DNA of 64,000 bases, taken from Bacteroidota bacterium (GTDB taxonomy: Bacteria > Bacteroidota > Bacteroidia > Chitinophagales > Chitinophagaceae). The stretch covers positions 33,260 to 97,259 of the forward strand of contig JAFDXE010000015.1 of NCBI GenBank assembly GCA_018268085.1. Reading direction: 5' to 3'. Every line of letters starts with the position of its first letter. Position 1 is the first letter of the stretch. Under the pieces are notes generated by a model. The model worked only from the letters and a program-made list of their open reading frames with translations, had not been told where the DNA came from and ran no database searches. Positions 51,589 through 61,089 of the stretch are shown here, one piece after another. The position numbers and the translations under genes were made by a program.

Positions 51589-52356
51589 ATGAAGAAAATT
51601 CTGAAATATGTTGTGATTGATATCCTGCGAAACAAAATCGTATTGGCATATACCATATTCTTATTGATTTTGTCGTTCAGTATTTTCAACCTCGAAGACA
51701 GTAGTTCAAAAGGCATATTGAGTTTATTGAACATCGTATTAATAGTGGTGCCAATGGTAAGTGTATTGTTCGCTTCCATTTATGTGTACAACAGTGCAGA
51801 ATTCCTGGAATTATTACTGAGTCAGCCATTGCGCCGTAAAACCATTTGGCTAAGTGTATTTTCCGGACTGCTTATTTCAATGGTAATTTCATTTGTTGCA
51901 GGTGTTGGGATCCCGGTGTTGTTGTATGAATTTTCTGTAACCGGATTTACGCTTATTATTTCTGGCATATTGCTCACGATCATCTTTATCGCACTCGCCA
52001 TGCTGGTTGCAGTGAAAGTACGAGATAAGGCAAGGGGTATCGGTGCGGTAATATTATTGTGGCTGTATTTTTCTATTTTGTTTGATGGGCTGGTTCTGTT
52101 TCTACTATTCCAGTTTGAAGATTATCCGCTGGAAAAGCCGATGGTTGCCATAACTGCGCTCAATCCCATTGACCTTAGCAGGATAATGGTTTTACTTAAA
52201 ATGGACATCTCAGCCATGATGGGATATACCGGTGCAGTGTTCAGGAATTTTTTCGGAAATGCAACAGGTATGTGCATAAGCCTGCTGGTATTGTTGTTGT
52301 GGATTATATTGCCAATATGGATTTCCGTTAGAATGTTTAACCGCAAAGATGTATGA
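51589..52356 (+). CDS. nosY: NosY, ABC transporter permease
   Basis: I start at MKKILKYVVIDILRNKIVLA, giving 255 residues. About six transmembrane helices are seen, with a long cytoplasmic N-terminal helix as in ABC-2-type permeases. The short motif NLEDSSSKGILSLLNIV follows the first helix. It completes the NosDFY complex. Confidence 0.92.
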   Translation: MKKILKYVVIDILRNKIVLAYTIFLLILSFSIFNLEDSSSKGILSLLNIVLIVVPMVSVLFASIYVYNSAEFLELLLSQPLRRKTIWLSVFSGLLISMVISFVAGVGIPVLLYEFSVTGFTLIISGILLTIIFIALAMLVAVKVRDKARGIGAVILLWLYFSILFDGLVLFLLFQFEDYPLEKPMVAITALNPIDLSRIMVLLKMDISAMMGYTGAVFRNFFGNATGMCISLLVLLLWIILPIWISVRMFNRKDV

Positions 52357-52357
52357 T

Positions 52358-52774
52358 ATGAAAAGGCATGATGCATTGATACCATTATCTAGAGATCATC
52401 ACCAGGCACTAATTCTTAGCAGGTTGTTGAGGAATGACGCCCCGGTATATAAAGGGTTGCCGCAAGATGCGGAAGGTAAAATGAAATATGCCAAAGATTA
52501 TTTTCTTCAGTCGCTATCCGATCATTTTGATCAGGAAGAACTGGTTTTTGAAAAAGTAAAAAATATACATAAGGATATTGATCAGTTAATAACAGAAATT
52601 GTACAGGAACATACATTACTCAGGGAAAAATTTACGTCGCTAACACTTAATGAAAACATTACTGAGCAATTAAATCAGTTGGGACGTTTGCTGGAAACGC
52701 ATATCCGTAAAGAAGAAAGAAATTTATTTCCATTGATAGAGCAACATGCTGCATCTAAAATTGAAAGAAAATAA
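52358..52774 (+). CDS. Hemerythrin-like (HHE) protein
   Basis: The start is either at 52349 (overlapping nosY) or at 52358 (MKRHDALIPLSRDHHQA); I prefer the second. The 138-residue four-helix protein has metal ligands in LSRDHHQALI, SDHFDQEELVF, QEHTLLREKF and LETHIRKEERNLFP. It probably has a di-iron centre and binds O2 or NO. It closes the nos transcription unit and fits NO detoxification. Confidence 0.85.
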   Translation: MKRHDALIPLSRDHHQALILSRLLRNDAPVYKGLPQDAEGKMKYAKDYFLQSLSDHFDQEELVFEKVKNIHKDIDQLITEIVQEHTLLREKFTSLTLNENITEQLNQLGRLLETHIRKEERNLFPLIEQHAASKIERK

Positions 52775-52785
52775 AACGTTGATCT

Positions 52786-53160
52786 ATGAAGCAGGATATT
52801 ATCAACAGGTCGGACATTGAGTTACTGGTTACTACATTTTACAACAAGGTAAAATCGGATGCGGTTATCGGATATATATTTAATGACATTGCAAAAGTAA
52901 ACTGGGAAAAACATCTTCCCGTTATGTTTGATTTCTGGGAAAATGCATTGTTGTTTACCGGGAACTATACCGGAAATCCAATGGAGGTACACCAGCGACT
53001 TAACCGGGCACATCCATTAACTGCGGAACATTTTAAATGCTGGACAAAATTATTCACGGATACTGTTGATGAGTTATTTGAAGGAGACAAAGCAATTCTT
53101 GCAAAACAAAGGGCGCTTAGTATTGCAACGGCCATTCAGGTGAAGTTGATAAAAGGATAA
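52786..53160 (+). CDS. Group III truncated haemoglobin
   Basis: The 124-residue 2/2 globin has DIELLVTTFYNKVKSDAVIGYIF (helices A-B), FWENALLFTGNYTGNPMEVHQ (E region) and AEHFKCWTKLFTDTVDELF, with the proximal His in the HPLTAEHF part. Such globins bind O2 or NO in the cytoplasm. It lies 11 nt after the hemerythrin gene and completes the NO-protection set. Confidence 0.88.
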   Translation: MKQDIINRSDIELLVTTFYNKVKSDAVIGYIFNDIAKVNWEKHLPVMFDFWENALLFTGNYTGNPMEVHQRLNRAHPLTAEHFKCWTKLFTDTVDELFEGDKAILAKQRALSIATAIQVKLIKG

Positions 53161-53197
53161 GCTTACACGTAAATTGGTTTGGAGTGATTAAATAAAA

Positions 53198-53230
53198 TTT
53201 GGGGTGAGAGCAATTGAATGAATATCTTTG
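53198..53230 (+). promoter_or_regulatory. Promoter for the outer-membrane protein gene
   Basis: TTTG (53198-53201) lies 21 nt before TATCTTTG (53223-53230), matching the Bacteroidota consensus. The leader is about 95 nt and contains the hairpin at 53238-53262. Confidence 0.6.
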
Positions 53231-53237
53231 CCGCCGC

Positions 53238-53262
53238 AATAGCCCGTGCTTTTCGGGCTATT
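53238..53262 (+). repeat. Leader hairpin before the outer-membrane protein gene
   Basis: AATAGCCCG (53238-53246) and CGGGCTATT (53254-53262) form a perfect 9-bp stem with a TGCTTTT loop. Few T residues follow. It could terminate the globin transcript or act as a 5' UTR stem. Confidence 0.65.
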
Positions 53263-53331
53263 TGTTTAAACGTTCATTTAACCTTTCATTAACCTGGCAG
53301 CCAATTATTTTTGCCAGCTCAAGAACAGATT

Positions 53332-54060
53332 ATGAGAAAATTATTCGTGGTTTTAATTGCACTCAGCGCTACAATACCAGCATTTTCACAGAAAACAACA
53401 ACATCCAAAAAGAAAAAATTTAACCTGAGTGGCCGGGCCGCCGATCATTTCTTACTGCAATATAGCCTGGATAGCTGGTCGGGTGCCGCAGACAGCGTGA
53501 GCAGCCGTATCAAAACCTTTTCAAAGGGATTTAACACGTACCTGATGATTGATTTCCCATTTAAGTCGAGCCCGAAATTCAGTGCAGCTCTGGGTTTGGG
53601 TGTGAGTACAAGCGGCATGATGTTTAAAAATACAACAATTGATATTGCAGGTAGTACCCCACAAATGAATTTTGTAAAAGCTGATACAATTAATCATTAT
53701 AAGAAATATAAATTAGCTACATCTTACCTTGAACTGCCAATTGAATTAAGGTTTACTTCTGACCCTGAACATCCGAATAAAAGTGTAAAAGTTGCAATAG
53801 GTATGAAGGTTGGTACTTTGCTCAATGCACATACAAAGGGCAAAACACTGTTGAATGGATCTGGTAATAATATCGGAAGTTTTACGCAGAAGGTAAATTC
53901 AAGAAGCTATTTTAATTCAACTAAACTGGCAGCAACAGCACGTATCGGTTATGGATATATCAGTGCGTTCGTTTCTTATAATCTTACTAATATTTTCAAA
54001 GACAATGTGGCGCCCAACACGAAGCTTGTGCAGATTGGATTAACCTTAAGCGGATTATAA
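53332..54060 (+). CDS. Outer-membrane beta-barrel protein (PorT-like)
   Basis: I start at MRKLFVVLIALSATIPAFSQ, a signal peptide; the ORF also extends upstream, out of keeping with the family. The protein is about 242 residues with alternating beta-strands, and the end AFVSYNLTNIFKDN with LVQIGLTLSGL is typical of the Bacteroidota outer-membrane barrel (PorT-like) group. The precise function is unknown. Confidence 0.82.
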   Translation: MRKLFVVLIALSATIPAFSQKTTTSKKKKFNLSGRAADHFLLQYSLDSWSGAADSVSSRIKTFSKGFNTYLMIDFPFKSSPKFSAALGLGVSTSGMMFKNTTIDIAGSTPQMNFVKADTINHYKKYKLATSYLELPIELRFTSDPEHPNKSVKVAIGMKVGTLLNAHTKGKTLLNGSGNNIGSFTQKVNSRSYFNSTKLAATARIGYGYISAFVSYNLTNIFKDNVAPNTKLVQIGLTLSGL

Positions 54061-54080
54061 AGCGTAAAATTATTGATAGG

Positions 54081-54115
54081 AAAACTCCCCGTTTCATTTG
54101 AACGGGGAGTTTTTG
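54081..54115 (+). terminator. Terminator after the outer-membrane protein gene
   Basis: AAAACTCCCCGTT (54081-54093) pairs with AACGGGGAGTTTT (54101-54113), giving a 13-bp stem with a 7-nt loop and a T-run. Confidence 0.9.
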
Positions 54116-54142
54116 TTTACTGTGTGCAATCAGCTAATTTTG
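54112..54142 (+). promoter_or_regulatory. Promoter for the amidophosphoribosyltransferase-like gene
   Basis: TTTG (54112-54115) plus 19 nt plus TAATTTTG (54135-54142) fits the consensus well. The -33 element lies in the T-run of the preceding terminator. The leader is about 20 nt. Confidence 0.6.
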
Positions 54143-54167
54143 CAGCTCAACACGGTAACCACGCATC

Positions 54168-56015
54168 ATGAGCGATGAAATAAAACACGAATGTGGCCTT
54201 GCTTTCATCCGGCTTCGCAAGCCATTCAGTTATTACCAGCAAAAATATAATTCAGTTCTGTACGGTTTGAACAAGCTGTACCTGCTGATGGAAAAGCAGC
54301 ACAACCGTGGCCAGGATGGCGCTGGTGTTGCGGCCGTAAAATTGAATACCGAGCCAGGTTACCCGTTTATGTATCGCATCCGGAGTAGTGCACCACAGCC
54401 CATTGCAGATGTATTTTCAAGAATAGGACAGGAAATTGAAGAGGTTGAAAAATACCAGCCGGATATCAGGAATCATCCCGGACTGATGAAAGGGCACTTG
54501 AATGTGATGGGCGAAGTACTTCTCGGTCATTTACGTTATGGAACACAGGGAAAAAACGATGTTGAATTTTGCCATCCGTTTGTAAAAAGAAATACCATTC
54601 CTGCACGCAATATTGCACTGGCAGGAAACTTTAACCTTGTTAATACCGAAGAGCTTTTCGACCTCGTAGATATTGAACCCGGGCCTTTCCAGAAACAAAG
54701 TGATCTTGCCGCCATGATGGAAGTGCTGCATCATTTCCTGGTGAAAACAGATGAAGAGGCTCCCGGGCAAATGGACATCGGCCAGGTACTGAAAAAAGCG
54801 GTGCCGATGTTTGATGGTGGATTTCATTTTGCAGGAATTGTTGGTAACGGCGATGCATTTGTGATGAGAGATGCGCATGGTATCAGGCCTTCTTACTATT
54901 ATATTAATGAAGATGTGGTGGTGGCAGCAAGCGAAAGAGCAGCGATTCGCACGGCATTTAACCTGGAAGAAAATGAAGTAAAAGAACTTACCCCGGGTTG
55001 TGCACTCATCGTAAAATCCGACGGCTCCTGTTCAGTGGAAGAAATAGTTGCACCAAAGGAAAGAAAAGCCTGTAGTTTCGAAAGAATATATTTCAGCAGG
55101 GGCAGCGATGAAAAAATTTACAGGGAAAGAATTGCCTTAGGATATAACTTGAGTGATATTGTATTGAAAGCAATTGATTATGATTTAAAGAATACCATTT
55201 TTTCATTTATTCCCAATACAGCAGAAACTGCATTTTACGGATTGATTAAAGGAGCTGAAGATTACCTGAATACAATTAAAACAGAACGTATTTTAAGCTG
55301 GGGTAACGACTTTGATGCAGAGAAACTATCGGAGATGATTAACCGAAGAGTGCGTATTGAGAAGATTGCCATAAAAGATGTAAAGCTCCGCACATTTATT
55401 ACTGAAGATAACAGCAGGAATGAAATGGTGCAGCATGTGTATGATATTACGTATGGAACTGTTCGAAAACATACAGATACACTTGTTGTGATAGATGATA
55501 GCATAGTAAGAGGCACTACGCTAAAGGAGAGTATTATACGAATGCTCAACAGGTTGCACCCGAAGCGTATCATCATTGTCTCTTCGGCTCCACAGATCCG
55601 TTATCCCGATTGTTATGGAATTGATATGAGCAAGATGGGAGATTTTGTTGCCTTTCGGGCTGCTGTTGAGTTGTTGAAAGAGTCGGGCAGGGAAAATGTA
55701 TTAACAGACTTACTGGATCATTGCAAAGAATTACAACGTAATAATCAGCTACATACTGAGAATGTGGTACGGCAGGTGTATAAACCATTCACGCCCGAAG
55801 AGATCAGTCTTAAAATTGCCCGGTTAATAACGCCAAAAGATGTAACCATACCGGTGGATGTTATTTACCAGACCATTGAAACACTGCATGAATCCTGTCC
55901 CAATAATAAAGGGGATTGGTATTTTACAGGAAACTATCCTACGCCGGGTGGAAACCGCGTTTGTAACAGGGCTTTCATGAATTATATGGAAGGAAAAAAT
56001 GTTCGGGGTTACTAA
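54168..56015 (+). CDS. Amidophosphoribosyltransferase-like protein (PurF homologue)
   Basis: The 615-residue protein has an N-terminal class II glutamine amidotransferase domain: Cys9 in HECGLAFI, QHNRGQDGAG, HLRYGTQG and AGNFNLVN. The phosphoribosyltransferase domain has VVIDDSIVRGTTLKES. It is longer than normal PurF (about 460-510 residues) because of inserts and a longer C-terminus. Cys9 would need an 8-residue propeptide to be removed. Many Bacteroidota encode such a long homologue besides true PurF, so the role in purine synthesis is not certain. Confidence 0.85.
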   Translation: MSDEIKHECGLAFIRLRKPFSYYQQKYNSVLYGLNKLYLLMEKQHNRGQDGAGVAAVKLNTEPGYPFMYRIRSSAPQPIADVFSRIGQEIEEVEKYQPDIRNHPGLMKGHLNVMGEVLLGHLRYGTQGKNDVEFCHPFVKRNTIPARNIALAGNFNLVNTEELFDLVDIEPGPFQKQSDLAAMMEVLHHFLVKTDEEAPGQMDIGQVLKKAVPMFDGGFHFAGIVGNGDAFVMRDAHGIRPSYYYINEDVVVAASERAAIRTAFNLEENEVKELTPGCALIVKSDGSCSVEEIVAPKERKACSFERIYFSRGSDEKIYRERIALGYNLSDIVLKAIDYDLKNTIFSFIPNTAETAFYGLIKGAEDYLNTIKTERILSWGNDFDAEKLSEMINRRVRIEKIAIKDVKLRTFITEDNSRNEMVQHVYDITYGTVRKHTDTLVVIDDSIVRGTTLKESIIRMLNRLHPKRIIIVSSAPQIRYPDCYGIDMSKMGDFVAFRAAVELLKESGRENVLTDLLDHCKELQRNNQLHTENVVRQVYKPFTPEEISLKIARLITPKDVTIPVDVIYQTIETLHESCPNNKGDWYFTGNYPTPGGNRVCNRAFMNYMEGKNVRGY

Positions 56016-56165
56016 TCCATGGGAAAAACAACCGGAAATTCTGTTGAAAATACATGAACTATTTTAGTGGTCGCCAGCCATGTTACTATAGTTTTGTTGT
56101 TCGGTATTGAATGAATACACAAACTGTATTGTATCCTGCCTGCCTTAACCATATAAATATAAACC

Positions 56166-56663
56166 ATGAAATACCTGTATGTGGCACGTCATGCCAAAAG
56201 CAGTTGGACTGATTTTACGAAACCGGATTTTGAGCGACCATTGAATGAAAGAGGGAGAAGAGATGCGCCGATCATGGCAAAGCGGGTTTTAGATCGCCGC
56301 GTGTTTATAGATGCATTTATAAGCAGTCCGGCAAAAAGAGCAAAATCGACCTGCGAAATTTTTTGCGAAGTTTTTCATCATGATAAGAACAATGTGATTT
56401 ATATGGAACGATTGTACCATGCTTCCATGGAAACATTTTATGATATTGTGCGTGGACTGGATAATAAGTACATATCGGTAATTCTTTTTTCTCACAACCC
56501 GGGGATCAGTGAATTTGTAAATAGTTTATGTGAAAACGTTCGGGTTGATAATGTGCCTACCTGTGGCGTGTATGGTGTTGAGCTGGATATTACGCGGTGG
56601 GCGAGTTTTAAACCAAAAGTGAACAGCTACCGGTTTTTTGATTATCCAAAGGCGAACTACTGA
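56166..56663 (+). CDS. sixA: SixA-type phosphohistidine phosphatase
   Basis: The 165-residue histidine-phosphatase protein has the N-terminal RHAKSSW catalytic loop, Arg in RPLNERGRRDA and the second His in LFSHNPGISEF. SixA removes phosphate from phospho-His in proteins. It stands alone after the PurF-like gene with a 150-bp gap. Confidence 0.88.
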   Translation: MKYLYVARHAKSSWTDFTKPDFERPLNERGRRDAPIMAKRVLDRRVFIDAFISSPAKRAKSTCEIFCEVFHHDKNNVIYMERLYHASMETFYDIVRGLDNKYISVILFSHNPGISEFVNSLCENVRVDNVPTCGVYGVELDITRWASFKPKVNSYRFFDYPKANY

Positions 56664-56670
56664 TTGATCT

Positions 56671-57135
56671 TCATAATAATTTTTCGAAGTACACGGCTGT
56701 AGCTTCCGGATTGTAATAGTAGGCAGGGATTTCGTAAAATCCGTTTACCGTGTACAATTTAATAGCACTGTGCATGGTATTGAGCGTATCGAGCCTGATT
56801 TTTTTATAACCTAGTTTTTTTGCCAGCGTACAGGCGTCCTGTAAAAGCGAGTAGCCGATTCCCCGGCGCTGAAAATCCGGTTGTACATACATGCGTTTTA
56901 GTTCTGCTATTTGCAGATCGATTTTGCGGACGCCTACACAGCCAATGTATTGACCTGTAAATCTGGAAAGAATGATGCCGCCATTGGGTGCAGCATACAT
57001 TGATTGTAATTGCTCCAGTTCTTCATCAAAGTGCTGAAAACAGAGGTCGATGTTAAGCCAGTTGGCATACTCACGGAAAAGCCTGGCCGCTATCTCGTAT
57101 TCTTCTTTTGTTTGTATTAAAATATTTTCAGGCAT
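56671..57135 (-). CDS. GNAT-family N-acetyltransferase
   Basis: I start at MPENILIQTKEEYEIA, 154 residues, overlapping the EamA stop by 8 nt. The acetyl-CoA motif is QPDFQRRGIGYSLL, followed by AKKLGYKKIRLDTL. The tail YYNPEATAVYFEKLL is common to MarR/YjdJ-type GNATs. The substrate is unknown. It is convergent with sixA. Confidence 0.88.
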   Translation of the reverse strand: MPENILIQTKEEYEIAARLFREYANWLNIDLCFQHFDEELEQLQSMYAAPNGGIILSRFTGQYIGCVGVRKIDLQIAELKRMYVQPDFQRRGIGYSLLQDACTLAKKLGYKKIRLDTLNTMHSAIKLYTVNGFYEIPAYYYNPEATAVYFEKLL

Positions 57136-58021
57136 TGTTTTTAGTTTTGGTTGCGAGGTAAACACCTGCAAAAATAAAAACGGCAGCAATGATTTTGTAA
57201 ACCGATAGCTGTTCTCCCAAAAAGAACATGGCTATGGCTGCTGCAAAAAATGGTTGCAGGTAGATATAGGCACCGGCAACAGACGCACCCAGAATTTTAA
57301 TGCCATATACATTAAACAGGTAAGCAAAAAAAGTTCCGCCGATAACAATGAGTGCCAGTATGCTAATATCTTTTGCCGAATACAGATGCCAGGGTGTTTC
57401 ATAAAATTCTTTCCAGCAAAATGGTAGCATCACAATTAATCCGATAGAAAAAACTATCCTGATAACAAATACCGGGTTGTATTCTTTCATTAATGGTTTT
57501 ACCAGGATAAAATAAAATGTATATGATGCTGCGTTGATGATCACCAGGATATCACCCCACAATACATTGCTGGCATTACCGGTTTGATCTCTTGCTGCAA
57601 TTAATACAGCGGCGCCGGTTATCCCCAATAATAGTCCGATGATTTTGCTATTTGTTAATTGCTCTTTTAAAAATATAGCTGCTATAATGGTTATCAGTAT
57701 AGGTGTTGTAAGCATTAGCAGCGAAGCATGAATAGAGTAGGTAAGTGATAAACCTTTTATAAACAGTAATTGGTTAATGGCAATACCCGTGAGTGCACAC
57801 AATATAAATCTGCCTATGTCTTTTTTTTGAACAACTGTTTTTTGTTTTTTTAGCGGGTAAATAAGCCATAGCAATAGTGTTGTTACCGCAACCCGTACAA
57901 GGTTCAATCCAAACGGTTTAATCAACGAATGATTGATCAGGAATTTTACCGCTGTAAAATTGATGGCAAAAAATATATTGGTGGCCAGTAGGGCTGTATG
58001 TGCTTTTGTTTTTTGTTGCAT
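57128..58021 (-). CDS. EamA/DMT-family transporter
   Basis: The 297-residue protein has ten transmembrane helices in two EamA repeats (about 7-145 and 155-292). Each repeat contains the typical end-of-repeat pattern, such as FLKEQLTNSKIIGLLLGITG and FLGEQLSVYKIIAAVFIFAG. It is a metabolite or drug transporter of unknown substrate. A minus-strand TATATTTG (58030-58037) lies just upstream of the start. Confidence 0.92.
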   Translation of the reverse strand: MQQKTKAHTALLATNIFFAINFTAVKFLINHSLIKPFGLNLVRVAVTTLLLWLIYPLKKQKTVVQKKDIGRFILCALTGIAINQLLFIKGLSLTYSIHASLLMLTTPILITIIAAIFLKEQLTNSKIIGLLLGITGAAVLIAARDQTGNASNVLWGDILVIINAASYTFYFILVKPLMKEYNPVFVIRIVFSIGLIVMLPFCWKEFYETPWHLYSAKDISILALIVIGGTFFAYLFNVYGIKILGASVAGAYIYLQPFFAAAIAMFFLGEQLSVYKIIAAVFIFAGVYLATKTKNNA

Positions 58022-58184
58022 TGAAAGTGCAAATATAATTCCTCTGTTGGGGATTTACCAGGAAGGCAGAAAGAAGCACGTTGTGCGTCATGCTGCTGCA
58101 ATACTCAACATATATTTAATCAATACACTTTGCCAACATATAACCTAAATTGCAAAATACTAATATGAGCCATATTATCTGAAA
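58022..58184. other. Divergent promoter region of the EamA and TPR genes
   Basis: This is a 163-bp spacer. On the minus strand TATATTTG at 58030-58037 could be a -7 element for EamA, giving a very short leader. No -33 match at the right distance. No signal was found for the TPR gene. Confidence 0.35.
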
Positions 58185-59594
58185 ATGAAAAAAATTATAG
58201 CCCTCTTTTGCTTTATTGTAAATATGCAAACTGGTTTTGCACAAAAACCAAACGTAGATTCAATACTGCAAAAAGTTGCCGTAGAAAAAGACGAAGACAA
58301 AAAAGTTGATTTACTCGTAAGCCTGGTATCTGCAGAAACTAATAACAATCCTGAATTCACTATTGAAATAGGATTAAAATTATTGAACCAATCAAAAGGG
58401 GAAAATAAGAATATTGAAATTGCCGTTGCTTATTCTTTTTTAGGTCAGGGTTACCGGTTACTAGGCAACAATATTAAAGCACTTGATTATCATCATAAGG
58501 CTATTGCTTCAGCAGAAAAAAGCAACAACTTATCTATATTGGCTTGGACAGAAAATCAACTGGCTCATATCTATAAGGATAGAGAGGAATATGAAAAGGC
58601 AATTAGCCTATACCTTTCAGCAGCAGCACATGCAGACAAAGGAAAAAATGAAAAGATAAAAGGTTTTGCTCCTGTTAACCTGGGGGCTGTATATCTTTCT
58701 ACAAATAATTTAGACTCTTCGTTAATGTATTCGCAAAGAGCTTATGAAATTGGTGTACGTCAAAAAGCCACTTTCTCTATTAGTGTTGTTTTTATTAATC
58801 TTGGCAGCGTACATAGTAAAATGGGCAATACTTCGTTAGCTGTGAGCTACTTTAATATGGCAATTAATCAAACACTCGGAACACCTAATATCAGGTATCT
58901 TAATTTGGCATATACAGGTTTGGCAGAGCATTATAAGCGATTCAATCAAACTGACTCCTGTTTATACTATGCAAAAAAAGCCATTGCCTTAGTAAACAAT
59001 ACTTCTTTCTTTTACCTAAGTAGTAAACCGGCACAACTGCTTACAGATATTTATGAAAAAACAAATTGCGACAGTACGTTGAAATATGCAAAGATTTTTA
59101 AAACGGCTGCTGACTCCTTAAACAGCAGCAAAGCTAATCAGCAAATACAATTAATGACGTTTGACGAAGATTTGCGTCAACAGGAGATGGCAACAGAAAA
59201 GCTAAAAGCTGAAGAAGAAAGAAAACAAAATATTCAGTATGCCTCAATAGCTTTAGGCATTATTGTATTACTCTCTCTTTATTTATTGCTTAGCCGCAGT
59301 TTTATCACTAACACAAAGCTTATAGAATATTTTGGTGTTATTGCTTTGTTGATTGTTTTTGAATTTCTCAATCTGTTACTTCATCCTTTCTTAGAGCGGA
59401 TAACTCACCACTCTCCCATTTTAATGTTGTTAGCCTTAGTTTGTATTGCAGCATTACTAGTTCCGTTACATCATAAAATAGAACATTGGGCTACCGCTAA
59501 ATTGGTAGAGAAGAATAAAAAGATACGATTGGCGGCTGCAAAAAAAACTATTCAGCAGTTGGACACGAAGGTCGATGACGCCAAATTGGATTAG
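58185..59594 (+). CDS. Secreted TPR protein with two C-terminal membrane helix groups
   Basis: The 469-residue protein has a signal peptide (MKKIIALFCFIVNMQTGFAQ). TPR repeats cover about 30-310 (NIEIAVAYSFLGQGYRLLGN is one helix pair). A coiled-coil stretch lies at about 315-350, then transmembrane helices at about 353-370, 385-400 and 412-430, followed by a basic tail. It resembles the sensor-type TPR histidine kinases of Bacteroidota but lacks the kinase domain. The function is unknown. Confidence 0.8.
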   Translation: MKKIIALFCFIVNMQTGFAQKPNVDSILQKVAVEKDEDKKVDLLVSLVSAETNNNPEFTIEIGLKLLNQSKGENKNIEIAVAYSFLGQGYRLLGNNIKALDYHHKAIASAEKSNNLSILAWTENQLAHIYKDREEYEKAISLYLSAAAHADKGKNEKIKGFAPVNLGAVYLSTNNLDSSLMYSQRAYEIGVRQKATFSISVVFINLGSVHSKMGNTSLAVSYFNMAINQTLGTPNIRYLNLAYTGLAEHYKRFNQTDSCLYYAKKAIALVNNTSFFYLSSKPAQLLTDIYEKTNCDSTLKYAKIFKTAADSLNSSKANQQIQLMTFDEDLRQQEMATEKLKAEEERKQNIQYASIALGIIVLLSLYLLLSRSFITNTKLIEYFGVIALLIVFEFLNLLLHPFLERITHHSPILMLLALVCIAALLVPLHHKIEHWATAKLVEKNKKIRLAAAKKTIQQLDTKVDDAKLD

Positions 59595-59828
59595 AAGCAC
59601 GAACACACAACATGGTGGTGTTATAAAAATTTCGTTTTTTTATTTTGTTGACGGGCCGGACAGACGGAAGTCTAATACCCCACCTGCAGCAAGCGCCGGA
59701 CGAAGTTTACATGAAACAAGTGCCCATTATCATCTCTTTTATTTTATAGCCACAAAGTTGCACAATGTTTTCACGGAGTTACACGAAGTGTATTACGTTA
59801 GTGCATTTCTGCCTTCATGGATAAAAAC
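59595..59828. other. Gene-free spacer before the recA terminator
   Basis: A short stretch CCACAAAGTTGCACAATG near 59750 and CACGGAGTTACACGAAG resemble degenerate intergenic repeats often seen in Bacteroidota. No reading frame is credible. Confidence 0.35.
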
Positions 59829-59854
59829 AAAAAACCGTCTTTAGAAAAAGACGG
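59829..59854 (-). terminator. Terminator after recA
   Basis: CCGTCTTT (59835-59842) pairs with AAAGACGG (59847-59854) with a 4-nt loop. Read on the minus strand it is followed by a T-run (A-run at 59829-59834 on the plus strand). It lies 58 nt after the recA stop. Confidence 0.85.
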
Positions 59855-59911
59855 CCATACTTACTAACCCCAGTATGTATTGTCAGCGGTTCTGGCATGA
59901 ACCACTGAATA

Positions 59912-60940
59912 TTATTGTGCCTGCATTTCTTTTATTTTCTCGCGGATCTTTCCCTCGATTTCTGTGGCGAGTTCGGGATTGTCGATCATCAATTGTTTCA
60001 CTGCTTCACGTCCCTGGCCCAGTTTATCGCCGTTGTAGCTAAACCAGCTTCCGCTTTTCTGAACGATACCGAGTTCTACACCCATATCAATAATTTCTCC
60101 TGCTTTGGAAATACCTTCTCCGTAAATAATATCAAATTCTGCCTGGCGGAAAGGAGGTGCTACTTTGTTTTTAACCACTTTTACTTTAACGTGATTACCT
60201 ATTACTTCTTCTCCATCTTTAATCTGTGCCTGGCGACGAATGTCGAGTCGTACAGAAGCATAGAATTTAAGTGCATTACCGCCCGTTGTTGTTTCGGGGT
60301 TACCAAACATAACGCCGATCTTTTCACGCAACTGGTTAATGAATATGCAGCAACTGTTTGTTTTGGAAATGGTAGCAGTGAGTTTTCTTAAAGCCTGGCT
60401 CATGAGGCGGGCATGTAATCCCATTTTACTATCACCCATTTCTCCTTCCAGTTCGCTTTTAGGAACGAGTGCCGCTACAGAGTCGATAACTACTACATCC
60501 AGTGCACCTGAAAGTATCAGCCTGTCGGCAATTTCGAGCGCTTGTTCACCATAATCCGGTTGAGATATCAATAAATTATCAATGTCTACACCTAACTTCT
60601 GCGCATAGCCGCTATCGAATGCGTGCTCCGCATCAATGATGGCACACATACCACCTTTTTTCTGTGCCTCTGCAATAACATGAATTGCCAATGTTGTTTT
60701 ACCTGAACTTTCCGGTCCGTACACTTCAATGATTCTTCCTTTTGGTAAACCACCAATACCCAATGCCACATCCAGGCCAATGGAACCCGTTGAAATAACT
60801 TCCTGTTCTACTACTCCTTTATCGCTCATCATCATCACCGATCCTTTGCCGTAGTCTTTATCGATCTTTTCCATCGTAAGCTTCAGCGCCTTGAATTTTT
60901 CCGCCCTTTCTGTTTTGTCTAGTTTTTCTACGTTGTTCAT
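59912..60940 (-). CDS. recA: RecA recombinase
   Basis: The 342-residue protein has normal length and intact motifs: Walker [10 protein letters not shown] (about 75-83), the Walker B region [20 protein letters not shown]1/L2 loops with [15 protein letters not shown] and [16 protein letters not shown], and [16 protein letters not shown]. It performs strand exchange and triggers SOS. It is transcribed alone, with its own terminator. Confidence 0.98.
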   Translation of the reverse strand: MNNVEKLDKTERAEKFKALKLTMEKIDKDYGKGSVMMMSDKGVVEQEVISTGSIGLDVALGIGGLPKGRIIEVYGPESSGKTTLAIHVIAEAQKKGGMCAIIDAEHAFDSGYAQKLGVDIDNLLISQPDYGEQALEIADRLILSGALDVVVIDSVAALVPKSELEGEMGDSKMGLHARLMSQALRKLTATISKTNSCCIFINQLREKIGVMFGNPETTTGGNALKFYASVRLDIRRQAQIKDGEEVIGNHVKVKVVKNKVAPPFRQAEFDIIYGEGISKAGEIIDMGVELGIVQKSGSWFSYNGDKLGQGREAVKQLMIDNPELATEIEGKIREKIKEMQAQ

Positions 60941-60997
60941 TGTTTTTTGTTTTTAAGTGATGTATCTGTTTTTTCGTTGTAAATGTATAACGCAGAT

Positions 60998-61026
60998 CAA
61001 AAGTAATACATAAATTTTATAAACAA
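60998..61026 (-). promoter_or_regulatory. Possible recA promoter
   Basis: On the minus strand, TTG (61024-61026) lies 18 nt before TACTTTTG (60998-61005), close to the Bacteroidota consensus. The leader is about 50 nt. No SOS-type palindrome is evident. Confidence 0.45.
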
Positions 61027-61089
61027 CTAATTTATTTAGTATTTTTTTGATAATTAATTTAGCTTAAACTAAAGAAACTTTAGTGGTAC